NCBI GenBank assembly: GCA_041862635.1
Contig: JBGVTO010000043.1
Coordinates: 10,688-74,687, forward strand
Source: NIOZ-UU13 sp041862635
Lineage (GTDB): Bacteria; Planctomycetota; Phycisphaerae; Sedimentisphaerales; Anaerobacaceae
DNA: 64,000 nucleotides
Direction: 5' to 3'
Shown here one piece after another: positions 1 to 7,685 of this stretch; the stretch's first letter is position 1; the number at the start of each line of letters is the position of its first letter. Both the position numbers and the translations under genes were made by a program. The notes beneath the pieces were generated by a model that was given only the letters and a program-made list of their open reading frames with translations, was not told where the DNA came from and did not search any database.

Positions 1-348
1 GCCGAGCACAAGGAAGAAATTGCCAAACTTTCGGTGGAAATCGCCAGAAAGATTCTGATGCAAAAAATCGAAGATGGGGACTATGAAATAGAATCTATCG
101 TCAAAGAAGCACTCAAAAATGCTCCGACGCGCCAGGATATAGTAGTGCATTTGAATCCTGAAGACTGTGCACAATGCCAGAAGGCACAGCAGGATGAAGC
201 AGACGGCGCCTTAGCCGGCATTAAGTTTGTCTCTGATCCAAATATTGGGCGGGCTGAATGCCTGCTTGAGAGCCCAAAAGGAATAATCGAATCGTTGATT
301 AACGAACATCTGGAAAGAGTTAGCAAAGCACTTAAAAAGGCAGAATAA
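1..348 (+). CDS. fliH: FliH, flagellar export ATPase regulator (3' end, partial)
   Basis: The frame is open from base 1, so the gene begins upstream of the window and about 115 C-terminal residues are visible. FliH is the peripheral stator of the type III export apparatus: it dimerises, holds the FliI ATPase and tethers it to the C-ring. The visible part has the family's features: a helix rich in Glu and Lys, then a compact domain containing VVHLNPEDC, and a Gly-Arg-Ala-Glu-Cys stretch followed by a region resembling the E-type stator domain of V/F-ATPases. A GTG at 34 is internal, not the start. fliI begins 3 bases after the stop, which supports the assignment. Sequence similarity alone is weak for FliH, so the call leans on gene order. 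Confidence 0.85.
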   Translation, partial: AEHKEEIAKLSVEIARKILMQKIEDGDYEIESIVKEALKNAPTRQDIVVHLNPEDCAQCQKAQQDEADGALAGIKFVSDPNIGRAECLLESPKGIIESLINEHLERVSKALKKAE

Positions 349-351
349 GTT

Positions 352-1842
352 ATGGCTACGAGCCCCGTTAGAAACTCTGCAAAGGGTAATACGACACCGT
401 CAGAAGTCCCTGCTATTAACAGGAGAGACGAGAGGTGTTTTGATTCTCAGGATTCGATACAAAAAGGAAAGATTTCTAACGGGGCGAGTGAAGTTGGTAA
501 CAGTTTGATTGATTTCGAGAAGTTTCACTCGGCGCTGCGCAGCGTGAATTTGTTGGATTGTCAGGGTTTTGTAGTCAGGGTTTCCGGCCTGACGGTTGAA
601 TCTACCGGTCCGGCAGTAGGCTTAGGAGAGCTTTGCGGGATCCAGATCCGTGACGGTCGGCGTGTGTTGGCTGAAGTGGTAGGTTTCCAGAATGACCATC
701 TTATCCTGTTACCATTGGAGCATATAGATGGTATATCGCCGGGCGATACGGTAACAGCCCGCACTACTCCACGCCATATTACCCTAAGCGAAAGTGTTTT
801 AGGTAGAGTTGTGAATGGGTTGGGAGAACCTATAGATAATAAAGGGCCGTTAACAGGCGCTGATAAGAAGGCATTGGATGCAAGTAGTCCGCCACCTTTG
901 AGCAGGGAGAAAATTACCAGTCCTTTGGCTTTGGGTATCCGGTCGATGGATGGCGTATTAACCTTTGGCAAAGGGCAGCGCGTAGGTATTTTCTCGGGCA
1001 GCGGAGTGGGCAAGAGTGTTCTGCTTGGTGATATTGCCAATTCGAGTGAGGCGAATGTCAATGTCGTGGCGCTGATAGGCGAGCGTGGCAGAGAGGTTCG
1101 GGAATTTCTTGAGGGAGACCTCGGTGCAGAGGGTTTGTCACGCAGCGTGGTTGTTGTTGCCACCTCGGATTCGCCCCCCATTCAGCGAGTGAAGGCGGCG
1201 TTCGTGGCTGTTACAATTGCCGAATATTTCAGGGACAAGGGCAAAAATGTTTTGTTTATGATGGACTCCCTTACTCGCTTTGCCCAGGCCCAGCGACAAA
1301 TAGGTCTTGCCGCAGGTGAGCCCCCGGCGACAAAAGGCTATTGTCCGAGCGTGTTTTCACTAATGCCGAGACTTATTGAACGTTTAGGCTGTTCCGAAAC
1401 CGGCAGTATTACTGGAATTTTGACAGTTCTGGTAGAGAACGATGATCTGGCTGACCCGGTGGCTGATAGTGCCAGGAGTCTGCTGGATGGGCATATAGTT
1501 CTATCGAGAAAATTGGCTGAGAGGGCCCATTATCCTGCTGTGGATATTTTACAGAGTGTCAGCCGATTAATGCCTGCGGTGGTCAGCAAAGAGCACAGAC
1601 TTGCCGCACAGAAGCTCAAGGAAATATACGCTATTTATATTGATGCTGAAGACTTGATAAACATTGGGGCGTTTTCGTCGGGCAGCAATCGACGCATTGA
1701 CGGAGCGATAGCCTTGATTGACAGGATAAACAGCTTCCTTATTCAGCCTATTCGAGATAGGACAAATTTCAATGAAACCGTCGAGCGATTGACTGCTATT
1801 ACCCGGTCGTGGGATGAGTTGCTGGGTGCCCAAGCCCGGTAA
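352..1842 (+). CDS. fliI: FliI, flagellum-specific export ATPase
   Basis: This is the hexameric ATPase that powers substrate loading at the flagellar type III export gate, on the cytoplasmic face. The 496-residue product has a Walker A SGSGVGKS at about residues 215-222, the LIGERGREV segment at about 241-250 typical of FliI/F1-beta, and a Walker B LFMMDSLTR at about 301-309. The N-terminal 50 or so residues are a polar, low-similarity extension beyond the usual start of the family (normally about 440 residues). A start further inside is possible, but this ATG follows fliH by 3 bases. It lies between fliH and fliJ, the classical order. An 8-bp inverted repeat spans its stop codon. Confidence 0.97.
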   Translation: MATSPVRNSAKGNTTPSEVPAINRRDERCFDSQDSIQKGKISNGASEVGNSLIDFEKFHSALRSVNLLDCQGFVVRVSGLTVESTGPAVGLGELCGIQIRDGRRVLAEVVGFQNDHLILLPLEHIDGISPGDTVTARTTPRHITLSESVLGRVVNGLGEPIDNKGPLTGADKKALDASSPPPLSREKITSPLALGIRSMDGVLTFGKGQRVGIFSGSGVGKSVLLGDIANSSEANVNVVALIGERGREVREFLEGDLGAEGLSRSVVVVATSDSPPIQRVKAAFVAVTIAEYFRDKGKNVLFMMDSLTRFAQAQRQIGLAAGEPPATKGYCPSVFSLMPRLIERLGCSETGSITGILTVLVENDDLADPVADSARSLLDGHIVLSRKLAERAHYPAVDILQSVSRLMPAVVSKEHRLAAQKLKEIYAIYIDAEDLINIGAFSSGSNRRIDGAIALIDRINSFLIQPIRDRTNFNETVERLTAITRSWDELLGAQAR

Positions 1843-1860
1843 ATTACGTTCCGGGCACCC
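1824..1860. repeat. 8-bp inverted repeat over the fliI stop codon
   Basis: GGGTGCCC (1824-1831) and GGGCACCC (1853-1860) are perfect reverse complements separated by 21 bases, and the TAA of fliI lies in the loop. There is no T-run, so it is not a standard intrinsic terminator. It may slow 3' decay or be a degenerate copy of the dispersed repeats seen elsewhere in the window. Confidence 0.5.
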
Positions 1861-1914
1861 GTCAGGTATTGAGAGTTGAAAATTGGAAATTAATAGCAAA
1901 AAAAAGGCTATTAA

Positions 1915-2361
1915 ATGAAACGGTTTGTATGGCGGTTACAGCGTGTCCTTGACATAAGGAAAAAGGAAGAAGAAAAAGCCAGAGCAGAATTGCTTGAGCT
2001 GACGGAAAGGTTAGCCCAGACACGAGGCGAGCTGCTGATGCAGCAGAAGATGTTAGAGGATATAATTAATGGTTTAACCGGAGAGAATCCTAAAAAGCGA
2101 TTAGGCAAGCAAGAATTTTTTCTAAAGTTTTCGGCGGCAAGTGATGAGCAAATTAAAAAGCTCGAAGATAAAGTGAACGAGCTGGAATCACAACAAAGAG
2201 ATAAAATTGCCGAAGTTTTAAAAGTCAGAAGGTTCAAAGAAGGCCTGGAAAAATTACGAACCGAAGCAAAAATGCGGTTTATAAAGGAACAAGAGAAACT
2301 TGAGCAAAAACAATTGGATGAGGGAGCTACAGTTTCATTTGTTCGAAGAGCGCAAAGTTAG
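1915..2361 (+). CDS. fliJ: FliJ, flagellar export chaperone-escort protein
   Basis: The 148-residue product is almost wholly charged coiled coil, the hallmark of FliJ. FliJ sits in the pore of the FliI hexamer like the gamma subunit of F1 and couples it to FlhA. The N-terminus (MKRFVWRLQRVLDIRKKEE) matches the usual FliJ opening of aromatic and basic residues followed by a helix. An AAGG lies a few bases upstream of the ATG. The assignment rests on coiled-coil character, length (family about 147) and position directly after fliI. Confidence 0.9.
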   Translation: MKRFVWRLQRVLDIRKKEEEKARAELLELTERLAQTRGELLMQQKMLEDIINGLTGENPKKRLGKQEFFLKFSAASDEQIKKLEDKVNELESQQRDKIAEVLKVRRFKEGLEKLRTEAKMRFIKEQEKLEQKQLDEGATVSFVRRAQS

Positions 2362-2371
2362 GAGAAAACCA

Positions 2372-3094
2372 GTGAGTAAGAAACTGATAATAATCACAGC
2401 AGCAGCGGGACTGGCAAGTTTTGCCGGAGCATTTGTCTTCGGCTGGCTTACTCAACCACCTTTGGCAAGCCATCCCGATGAGTCGGGTGAGCCGGCGCTT
2501 GTCGGCGTGGAGACTGTTCCGGAATTACCCCAGCTGGGAGTCGGTGTAATAGGTGCTGTTGGCTCGGCTTCCGACAGAGAGAAAAAAGCTATGACGGAAA
2601 AGCAACTCAAGAATCTTGTCTTTGAGGTCCGGGAAAAAATGCAGGAGTATAACGATAAGCTCCAGAACCTTCAGGTGTGGGAACAGAGATTGCAGAGGGC
2701 CCAGGATACGTTAAAGGAGGACATCAAAAACCTCAATGATCTGCGGGTCGAGCTTACTTTAATCGTCACCGGTCTCAAGGATGAACGCGATAAGCTGCTT
2801 AAGAGCAGGCTTGAGATTGCCCAGACCGAGAAGGCCAACCTGGTATTAATAGCAGCTACCTATGACCAGATGGAGGTGTCCAGTGCCGGCAAGATATTGA
2901 TTAGCATGTGTACCGACCAAACGCAACCTGGCAAGGTTGATAGCAAGGGCAGTGGCTTTGATGAGGCGGTAAAGATTCTGTACTATATGCGCGAAAGGGC
3001 CAAAGCCAAACTGTTGGCTGAGTTAACCACCACTGAACCCAGGCTGGCAGCGTTTCTGACCCAGAGATTAAAAAAGGTAGTTGAAGGAAATTAG
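2372..3094 (+). CDS. MotE-like protein (MgtE-N-like domain), motor/export associated
   Basis: I place the start at GTG 2372 because an AGGAG lies 7 bases upstream and translation there begins just before a membrane segment. An ATG at 2300 inside fliJ would add 24 charged residues. The roughly 240-residue product has an N-terminal transmembrane helix (about residues 5-25), a proline/glycine-rich stretch, a long coiled coil, and a C-terminal helical domain with the repeated pattern AGKILISM and AKLLAEL. That pattern resembles the MgtE N-terminal domain of MotE, a motor chaperone. It lies between fliJ and motA, where MotE-type proteins are often encoded. The function is inferred from family and context. 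Confidence 0.75.
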   Translation: MSKKLIIITAAAGLASFAGAFVFGWLTQPPLASHPDESGEPALVGVETVPELPQLGVGVIGAVGSASDREKKAMTEKQLKNLVFEVREKMQEYNDKLQNLQVWEQRLQRAQDTLKEDIKNLNDLRVELTLIVTGLKDERDKLLKSRLEIAQTEKANLVLIAATYDQMEVSSAGKILISMCTDQTQPGKVDSKGSGFDEAVKILYYMRERAKAKLLAELTTTEPRLAAFLTQRLKKVVEGN

Positions 3095-3098
3095 CCCT

Positions 3099-3869
3099 AT
3101 GGATATTGCAACGATAATAGGAATACTGCTTGGTTTTATGGTTATTACAACCGCCATTGTTGCTGGTGGTGGTTGGCAGATATTCATCCATATTCCTTCA
3201 ATGGCCATCACCATAGGGGGTATGCTGTGTGCTACGCTCATACATTTTTCGCTGCCGCAGTTTTTGGGAATATTTACGATAGTCAAGAAAACGATCATTG
3301 CGAAGGTGCCGTCACAGTCGGAGCTGATTCAAAAAATGGTTAATTACGCAGCCATCAATAGACGTGACGGAGCGCTGGCTTTGGAGCAGGAGATTCCCAA
3401 CTTAGACAATTCATTTTTCATCAAGGGCTTGCAGATGCTTGTGGATGGACGGGATGCAGAACAAATTCGGGACTTTATGTCTATAGAGATTCAGTACCTT
3501 CAGGACCGCCATTCGACAGGCAAAAAGATTTTGGAGTTTATGGGGGCGGCCGCTCCTGCTTTTGGGATGATAGGCACACTCATTGGTTTGATTCAGATGC
3601 TCAGAAGCCTGGATTCACCTGACGCGATTGGTGGAGGAATGGCGGTAGCTTTGCTTACTACTTTTTATGGTGCGTTATCTGCCAATTTGATTTTTATACC
3701 ATTGGCAGGCAAATTGGGGATTTATTCCAAAGCAGAAACAACCGCAATAGAGATGATTGTAGAAGGTATCTGCGCTATTGCACAAGGTGATAACCCGACC
3801 ATTGTTCGAGAAAAAATGCAGGCATTTATCTCACAGGGCAGACTGGAAGAAGTAAAGGCTACTGTATAA
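3099..3869 (+). CDS. motA: MotA, flagellar motor stator subunit
   Basis: MotA forms the pentameric ring of the ion-driven stator in the inner membrane and pushes on FliG. The ATG at 3099 opens MDIATIIGILLGFMVIT, a typical MotA first helix. A TTG at 3081 in the same frame would add six residues and is less likely. The product (256 residues) has two N-terminal helices, a cytoplasmic loop with the power-stroke region, and two C-terminal helices around ILEFMGAAAPAFGMIGTLIG and the GGGMAVALLTTFYG motif that lines the ion path. The stop overlaps the motB start by one base, indicating coupled translation. Confidence 0.96.
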   Translation: MDIATIIGILLGFMVITTAIVAGGGWQIFIHIPSMAITIGGMLCATLIHFSLPQFLGIFTIVKKTIIAKVPSQSELIQKMVNYAAINRRDGALALEQEIPNLDNSFFIKGLQMLVDGRDAEQIRDFMSIEIQYLQDRHSTGKKILEFMGAAAPAFGMIGTLIGLIQMLRSLDSPDAIGGGMAVALLTTFYGALSANLIFIPLAGKLGIYSKAETTAIEMIVEGICAIAQGDNPTIVREKMQAFISQGRLEEVKATV

Positions 3870-4567
3870 TGGGACGTGGGAGCAACAAAGCAGAATCCGA
3901 TGAGGCTCCAGGTGCACCGGAATGGATGGTAACTTTCAGTGATTGCATGACGCTGCTGTTAACGTTCTTTGTGCTTCTCTTGAGTTTTTCGTCTTTCGAT
4001 GAGAAAGTTTTTCGGAGATTACAAGCTTCTTTTTTTAACGCTCTTCCTGGGATCAACCAGTCAGACGAAGCAAGTAAAGATGCAGTCCTGCCTACAGAGC
4101 AAATTGAAGAGACACCGGAACTGGTCAAAGGCAGCGAAAAACCTACTTTGATTAAAGGATTGAAGGATAACTTAAAAGAAGATACGCCCACGGATTTCCG
4201 CAGCCGGAAGGTATTCTCAATCTCGTCGGAAAGAATCTTTTGGGGTAGAGGTACGCTTATTTCGGCTGAGGGTCGTCGCATTATGACTAAAATGGCGTCA
4301 TTCTTAAAAGAGGTACCCACTCGTGTAGTTGTTAACGAAAATGGGCTGGCGAGCGAAGAGGATGCTGAACAGCTTGGTTTGTCACGGGCTTGGGCGGTCA
4401 TGGAATATCTTACAACCGAGCATAACCTCAATAAGAAGTGGTTCAGCATCTCGGCGGCAGGTACTCTGGCTCAAGGGAGCCTCAGAAGTGGTGAGCCGGC
4501 CCGTGCGAGTACGGAACCTGAACGTATTCTTGAGATAGTTTTGTTGGAACGGAGCATTTACAATTGA
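3869..4567 (+). CDS. motB: MotB, flagellar motor stator subunit (first copy)
   Basis: The product is 232 residues with an N-terminal plug/TM segment EWMVTFSDCMTLLLTFFVLL. The Asp at about residue 25 in the TFSD motif matches the ion-binding Asp of MotB (Asp32 in E. coli). A C-terminal OmpA-like peptidoglycan-binding region follows, with LGLSRAWAVMEYL matching the family's L-S-x2-R-A-x2-V-x3-L signature. It overlaps motA by one base. Together with MotA it would form the ion channel and anchor the stator to the cell wall. The domain is short compared with E. coli MotB (308 residues). Confidence 0.92.
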   Translation: MGRGSNKAESDEAPGAPEWMVTFSDCMTLLLTFFVLLLSFSSFDEKVFRRLQASFFNALPGINQSDEASKDAVLPTEQIEETPELVKGSEKPTLIKGLKDNLKEDTPTDFRSRKVFSISSERIFWGRGTLISAEGRRIMTKMASFLKEVPTRVVVNENGLASEEDAEQLGLSRAWAVMEYLTTEHNLNKKWFSISAAGTLAQGSLRSGEPARASTEPERILEIVLLERSIYN

Positions 4568-5340
4568 AGCGTCGGCAACAGTCAATCGAGGAAAAAGGTC
4601 CTAAAGTCCCGGCATATATCGTTACGTTTTCAGATATGGTAACGCTGCTGCTGACATTCTTTGTGATGCTGTTGAGCCTTGCGGCTGTACAGGACCCGGA
4701 ATTATTTAACAGGGGCCGAGATTCCTTCTCGTTTGCAATTAAAAACTTTGGACTTGGTATGTTATGGGGCAGGAAACTAAGACCCGATTTCGGTAATGTT
4801 AAAATCAAGTATTTCATAAGCAAACCCGATAAGTTTTTTGAAGGCAGGAGCATACATACAAAAGAGGAGGAAATTCGTCAGGTCTTCAATGAGCTGCGCC
4901 AGTCTATGAAGACCATGCCGTCAGAAATAGCTGCAACGAAAACCGATTTTTCGGTGACTAACATTCGCTTCGCACGGGGAGATGCACGCCTTGATGTCTC
5001 GGCAAAGCAGTTCTTAGGTGGCTTTTGCTCGAATTTGCAGTCCGCCATGGCGGATTCCAGACCGATTAAGCTTTATGTGCTTGGTTTAGCCGATGACCAG
5101 GCAACCGAGAAAGACCAGTGGATACTTTCAGCTAAGCGGGCCAAGGTAGTGGCGGATTATCTGCGGGGTATTTTGTCTTCGGGGTCAGTTTATCAAACGC
5201 AGCGCAGTGCATTTGGGGGTTGGTCTAAGTGGTCTGTTTATTGGTGGGGAGCTGGGCCGGGAGGTGATTGGGTGCGGCAGGATAGCCCGATTTCAAAACA
5301 GTCGCAGATACTAATCGCAGTCCTCAGGGCGGACGATTAA
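4564..5340 (+). CDS. Second MotB-like stator protein
   Basis: A TTG start at 4564 overlaps the stop of the first motB by four bases (TTGA), so translation is probably coupled. The 258-residue product repeats the MotB plan: a basic N-terminus, TM helix AYIVTFSDMVTLLLTFFVML with the ion-binding Asp at about residue 24, a linker, and an OmpA-like domain with WILSAKRAKVVADYL. Both copies keep the essential Asp, so this is not an obviously inactive duplicate. The C-terminus carries a Trp/Gly-rich insert (WSKWSVYWWGAGPGG) absent from standard MotB. Heterodimeric B subunits with one MotA, or alternative stators, are both possible. Confidence 0.88.
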   Translation: MKRRQQSIEEKGPKVPAYIVTFSDMVTLLLTFFVMLLSLAAVQDPELFNRGRDSFSFAIKNFGLGMLWGRKLRPDFGNVKIKYFISKPDKFFEGRSIHTKEEEIRQVFNELRQSMKTMPSEIAATKTDFSVTNIRFARGDARLDVSAKQFLGGFCSNLQSAMADSRPIKLYVLGLADDQATEKDQWILSAKRAKVVADYLRGILSSGSVYQTQRSAFGGWSKWSVYWWGAGPGGDWVRQDSPISKQSQILIAVLRADD

Positions 5341-5422
5341 TTCGTGACCGTGTTAAGTTTTTCGACAGTTTGTCCGATTATGCGCCAATTCTCGCATCGA
5401 AAGTCCTTCTTACGGCCTGCTA

Positions 5423-5440
5423 ATGCCCATTTTGGCATTT
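5423..5440. repeat. Short hairpin upstream of the sigma-54 site
   Basis: AATGCC (5423-5428) pairs with GGCATT (5435-5440). It lies between the second motB gene and the sigma-54 site and has no T-run. It could weakly end upstream transcription or overlap an activator site. Confidence 0.3.
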
Positions 5441-5441
5441 C

Positions 5442-5457
5442 GGCACACCATTTGCAC
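5442..5457 (+). promoter_or_regulatory. Sigma-54 promoter upstream of fliO operon
   Basis: CGGCAC-ACCAT-TTGCA: the GG at 5443-5444 and GC at 5455-5456 are separated by exactly 10 bases, the -24/-12 geometry of RpoN promoters. The expected transcript starts near 5468, at the edge of the inverted-repeat leader. It precedes the fliO-fliP-fliQ-fliR-flhB run. Three other sites with the same geometry occur in the window before flagellar operons. Confidence 0.75.
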
Positions 5458-5459
5458 GT

Positions 5460-5550
5460 GAACTAAAGTGTCTAAAGTTTGGAGTGCCGAAAGTGAACTA
5501 AAGTTAACGAAAATCGTCACTTTAGGCACTTTAGCTCACTTTGGGTACTT
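5460..5550. repeat. Dispersed AAAGTGCCTAAAGT-type inverted repeat (fliO leader)
   Basis: The left part repeats variants of AACTAAAGTG and CTAAAGT. The right part (from about 5517) repeats the complement ACTTTAGGCACTTTAGCTCA, so the stretch can fold into a long imperfect hairpin. It would form the 5' leader of the transcript from the sigma-54 site. The same sequence recurs at 6090-6175 and 7640-7681. Confidence 0.7.
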
Positions 5551-5570
5551 TCTAATTTGGAATGGTGCAG

Positions 5571-5592
5571 GGACCCCGCCTTGCGGGAATCC
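5571..5592 (+). promoter_or_regulatory. Hairpin overlapping the probable fliO ribosome binding site
   Basis: CCCGC (5575-5579) pairs with GCGGG (5583-5587), extended by GGA with TCC. The 3' arm supplies GGGAA six bases before the GTG at 5596, the start I prefer for fliO. A nearly identical hairpin precedes flhA at 53202-53223. Confidence 0.5.
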
Positions 5593-5595
5593 AGC

Positions 5596-6108
5596 GTGGT
5601 ACGATTCAGGAAAAAAATCGTTGTTTTTTTGATAACAGTTACGTTAGGCAGCGGTGTGCTATTGGTCTGCTCGGCTCGATCGGCTACCGATGCGGAACAG
5701 CACGTTTCTAACAGGCGTGGAACAGAATCGGAAAATTCAAAATTGAAAGGTTCACTTCTAACAGGTGAATCCCAATCTGGTTCTTTATTTCAAAATGAGC
5801 CCAATTTCTCGGCGAGGAAAAGTGATAGACTAAGTAGCCGAGAGTTGTTCTTTAAGATGATGGTTTCGGTTTTGTTCCTCGTTGCTTTGGGCGCAGCGGC
5901 GATTTACGTTTCTAAAAGGTTTCTGCCGAAGATTACTAACCTGCCGGGCAAAGAAATTCGTATCGCCGAAACAGTTCACCTCGGGCCGCGCAAGGCTGTG
6001 CATCTGCTTGAGGTAGGGGAGCGACGGTTCCTTATAGGCAGTACGAATGAGAACATCACAAGATTAGCAGACTTAGAAATGGAAGTGAATAAAGTGCCTA
6101 AAGTTTAG
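5596..6108 (+). CDS. fliO: FliO-like flagellar biosynthesis protein
   Basis: FliO assists assembly of the FliP ring of the export gate. I choose GTG 5596, where GGGAA is six bases upstream and the product opens with a clean signal/anchor sequence (VRFRKKIVVFLITVTLG). A TTG at 5557 would add 13 residues encoded by a repeat. The roughly 170-residue protein has a variable, polar periplasmic stretch, a second TM helix (MMVSVLFLVALGAAAIYVS), then the conserved FliO core KEIRIAETVHLGPRKAVHLLEVGERRF. The periplasmic part contains FQNEPNFS, and the C-terminus VPKV and stop lie within dispersed-repeat sequence. Its place directly before fliP supports the call. Confidence 0.85.
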   Translation: MVRFRKKIVVFLITVTLGSGVLLVCSARSATDAEQHVSNRRGTESENSKLKGSLLTGESQSGSLFQNEPNFSARKSDRLSSRELFFKMMVSVLFLVALGAAAIYVSKRFLPKITNLPGKEIRIAETVHLGPRKAVHLLEVGERRFLIGSTNENITRLADLEMEVNKVPKV

Positions 6109-6176
6109 AGTGCCTAAAGTTATGGATTATTTTTTTCACTTTATCACTTTAATTCACTTTAGGCACTTTAGTTCAG
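6090..6176. repeat. Inverted-repeat spacer between fliO and fliP
   Basis: AAAGTGCCTAAAGTTTAGAG on the left pairs with CACTTTAGGCACTTTAG on the right around an AT-rich centre. The fliO stop codon is inside the left arm, and fliP starts just after the right arm. It is the same repeat family as 5460-5550 and 7640-7681. Confidence 0.7.
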
Positions 6177-6190
6177 TATTGAGGATTTAG

Positions 6191-7072
6191 ATGACCGACA
6201 AGCTTATTAAAACTCGTCTTGGCAAAGGCTGGCCAAGCTGGAGCCAGATGCTTTTTCTGGCGTTTGTTGTTTTGATACCAGCCGGGTTCTCTTTTGGCCA
6301 GGATGTAAATGCCTCTGGACAACCTCGCCTGCCTGGACAGCTTGGCAATACTGCCACGACAAGTGCCCCTGCTAATGGTGTTCCAAGCATCACAGATTTG
6401 ATGACGGTTATAGATAAGGCGACGACCAACGAGACCAAAGGCAAAGATTGGTCAACACCTGTCAAACTTGTAATCATCTTTACCGGCCTGGCGATTCTGC
6501 CGAGTCTTTTGGTGATGATGACTTCCTTTACGAGAATAGCTATTGTTTTGTCTTTTATTCGACGTGCTTTGACCACGCAGAGCATACCTCCTACGATTGC
6601 AATGATGGGTTTAGCTTTATTTCTGACGTTGTACACAATGGCTCCTACATTCACCAAGGCCAACGTGAACGCCATCCAGCCTTATCTTGCGAACGAGATT
6701 GATTTTCAAACGGCGGGTACCAGGGCCGGCAATTGTATCAAAGAATTTATGCTTCGGCAGAGCAGGGAAGCCGATTTAGCTCTTTTTGTGCGGATGGCCA
6801 GGATAGAACCACCAGCAAGTCCGATGGATGTAGATTTGCATATAGTTATTCCGGCATTTATTATCAGTGAATTCCGTACTGCATTTGAGATAGGCTGTCT
6901 TTTGTTTATTCCTTTTCTACTGATGGATATAGTTATTGCAAGTGTTTTGCTTAGTGCGGGTATGATGCTGCTGCCACCGATGATGATTTCGTTGCCCTTG
7001 AAGCTGATATTATTCATTCTTGTTGACGGCTGGGGATTACTGGCCGAGAGTCTTAGCCTGAGTTTCAGATAA
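6191..7072 (+). CDS. fliP: FliP, export gate core subunit
   Basis: FliP forms the pentameric core of the FliPQR export channel. The 293-residue product begins with a cleavable signal peptide (MLFLAFVVLIPAGFSFGQDV region), as usual for FliP. It carries the family signature around LPSLLVMMTSFTRIAIVLSF and the second signature FIISEFRTAFEIGCLLFIPF. There are four membrane helices in the mature part. A roughly 40-residue Gly/Ala/Thr-rich linker after the signal peptide is somewhat long. It is followed by fliQ, fliR and flhB in standard order. Confidence 0.97.
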   Translation: MTDKLIKTRLGKGWPSWSQMLFLAFVVLIPAGFSFGQDVNASGQPRLPGQLGNTATTSAPANGVPSITDLMTVIDKATTNETKGKDWSTPVKLVIIFTGLAILPSLLVMMTSFTRIAIVLSFIRRALTTQSIPPTIAMMGLALFLTLYTMAPTFTKANVNAIQPYLANEIDFQTAGTRAGNCIKEFMLRQSREADLALFVRMARIEPPASPMDVDLHIVIPAFIISEFRTAFEIGCLLFIPFLLMDIVIASVLLSAGMMLLPPMMISLPLKLILFILVDGWGLLAESLSLSFR

Positions 7073-7093
7073 CGTCAAGTGTGAAGCGCCTGC

Positions 7094-7184
7094 GATAAGT
7101 GATTGATTATTGACAATTGAATATTGACTATTGAAAGAAAAGAACAGGATTTTAGATTCCAAACCAATAATCAATAGTCAATAT
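7094..7184. repeat. ATTATTGA/TCAATAAT inverted-repeat spacer before fliQ
   Basis: GATAAGTGATTGATTATTGA (7094-7113) and following ATATTGACTATTGA pair with AATAATCAATAGTCAATAT (7166-7184). The identical 20-base left element recurs at 55402-55421, 48 kb away, with a matching right side (GATTCCAAAC then AATAGTCAAT). It lies between the fliP stop and fliQ. Confidence 0.75.
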
Positions 7185-7214
7185 AAAATAGTCAATAGAT
7201 ACGAGGTGCGAATT

Positions 7215-7484
7215 ATGGATGGAAGTTTCGTTCTTTACCTGGGCCGGCATACTCTCGAGACGGCTTTGCTTTTAGCTGCTCCGATTCTGCTGACATGTAT
7301 GGTGGTAGGAGTGACGATGACATTGTTTCAGGCAGTTACTTCCATACGCGATATGACCCTAACGATAGTGCCTAAGCTTTTGGCTGTTGGTATTGTTATG
7401 TTGGTTTGTGGCGGTTGGCTCCTGGAAGTGATACTTAGATTTACCAACGAAATGTTTAGCCATATCCGGAATATTGGACAGTGA
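7215..7484 (+). CDS. fliQ: FliQ, export gate subunit
   Basis: The ATG at 7215 has GAGGTG 7 bases upstream and gives an 89-residue protein, the exact family size. An upstream in-frame ATG-like start at 7131 would run through the repeat spacer and is rejected. Two hydrophobic helices flank the conserved TLFQAVTSIRDMTLTIVPKL segment typical of FliQ. Four FliQ copies wrap the FliPR core of the channel. Confidence 0.96.
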   Translation: MDGSFVLYLGRHTLETALLLAAPILLTCMVVGVTMTLFQAVTSIRDMTLTIVPKLLAVGIVMLVCGGWLLEVILRFTNEMFSHIRNIGQ

Positions 7485-7485
7485 A

Positions 7486-7681
7486 GTGCCTAAAATGCCT
7501 AAATTATGGATATCAGGATAACAGGAAATCAGGCTGTAGAATATCAGACAATCAGTATATCAGGAAAAAACAGATTCAACCTGATAACCAGATACCCACT
7601 ACCTGATAGTCTGATACGCTGATAGCCTGAATTTTCAGTTCACTTTAGGCACTTTAGCTCACTTTAGGCACTTTAGCTCAC
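7486..7681. repeat. Nested inverted-repeat spacer between fliQ and fliR
   Basis: The outer arms are GTGCCTAAAATGCCTAAATT (about 7487-7506) and two direct copies of ACTTTAGGCACTTTAGCTC (about 7644-7680). Inside, TCAGGATAACAGGAAATCAGGCT-type sequence faces its complement near AGCCTGA (about 7624). The 201-base gap between fliQ and fliR is filled by this structure, and I see no reading frame in it. Confidence 0.65.
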
Positions 7682-7685
7682 GTTT

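Noticed and set aside
4564..5340. Second motB as a decaying duplicate
   Set aside because: The frame is intact, the ion-binding Asp and OmpA-like motif are kept, and translation is coupled to the first copy.
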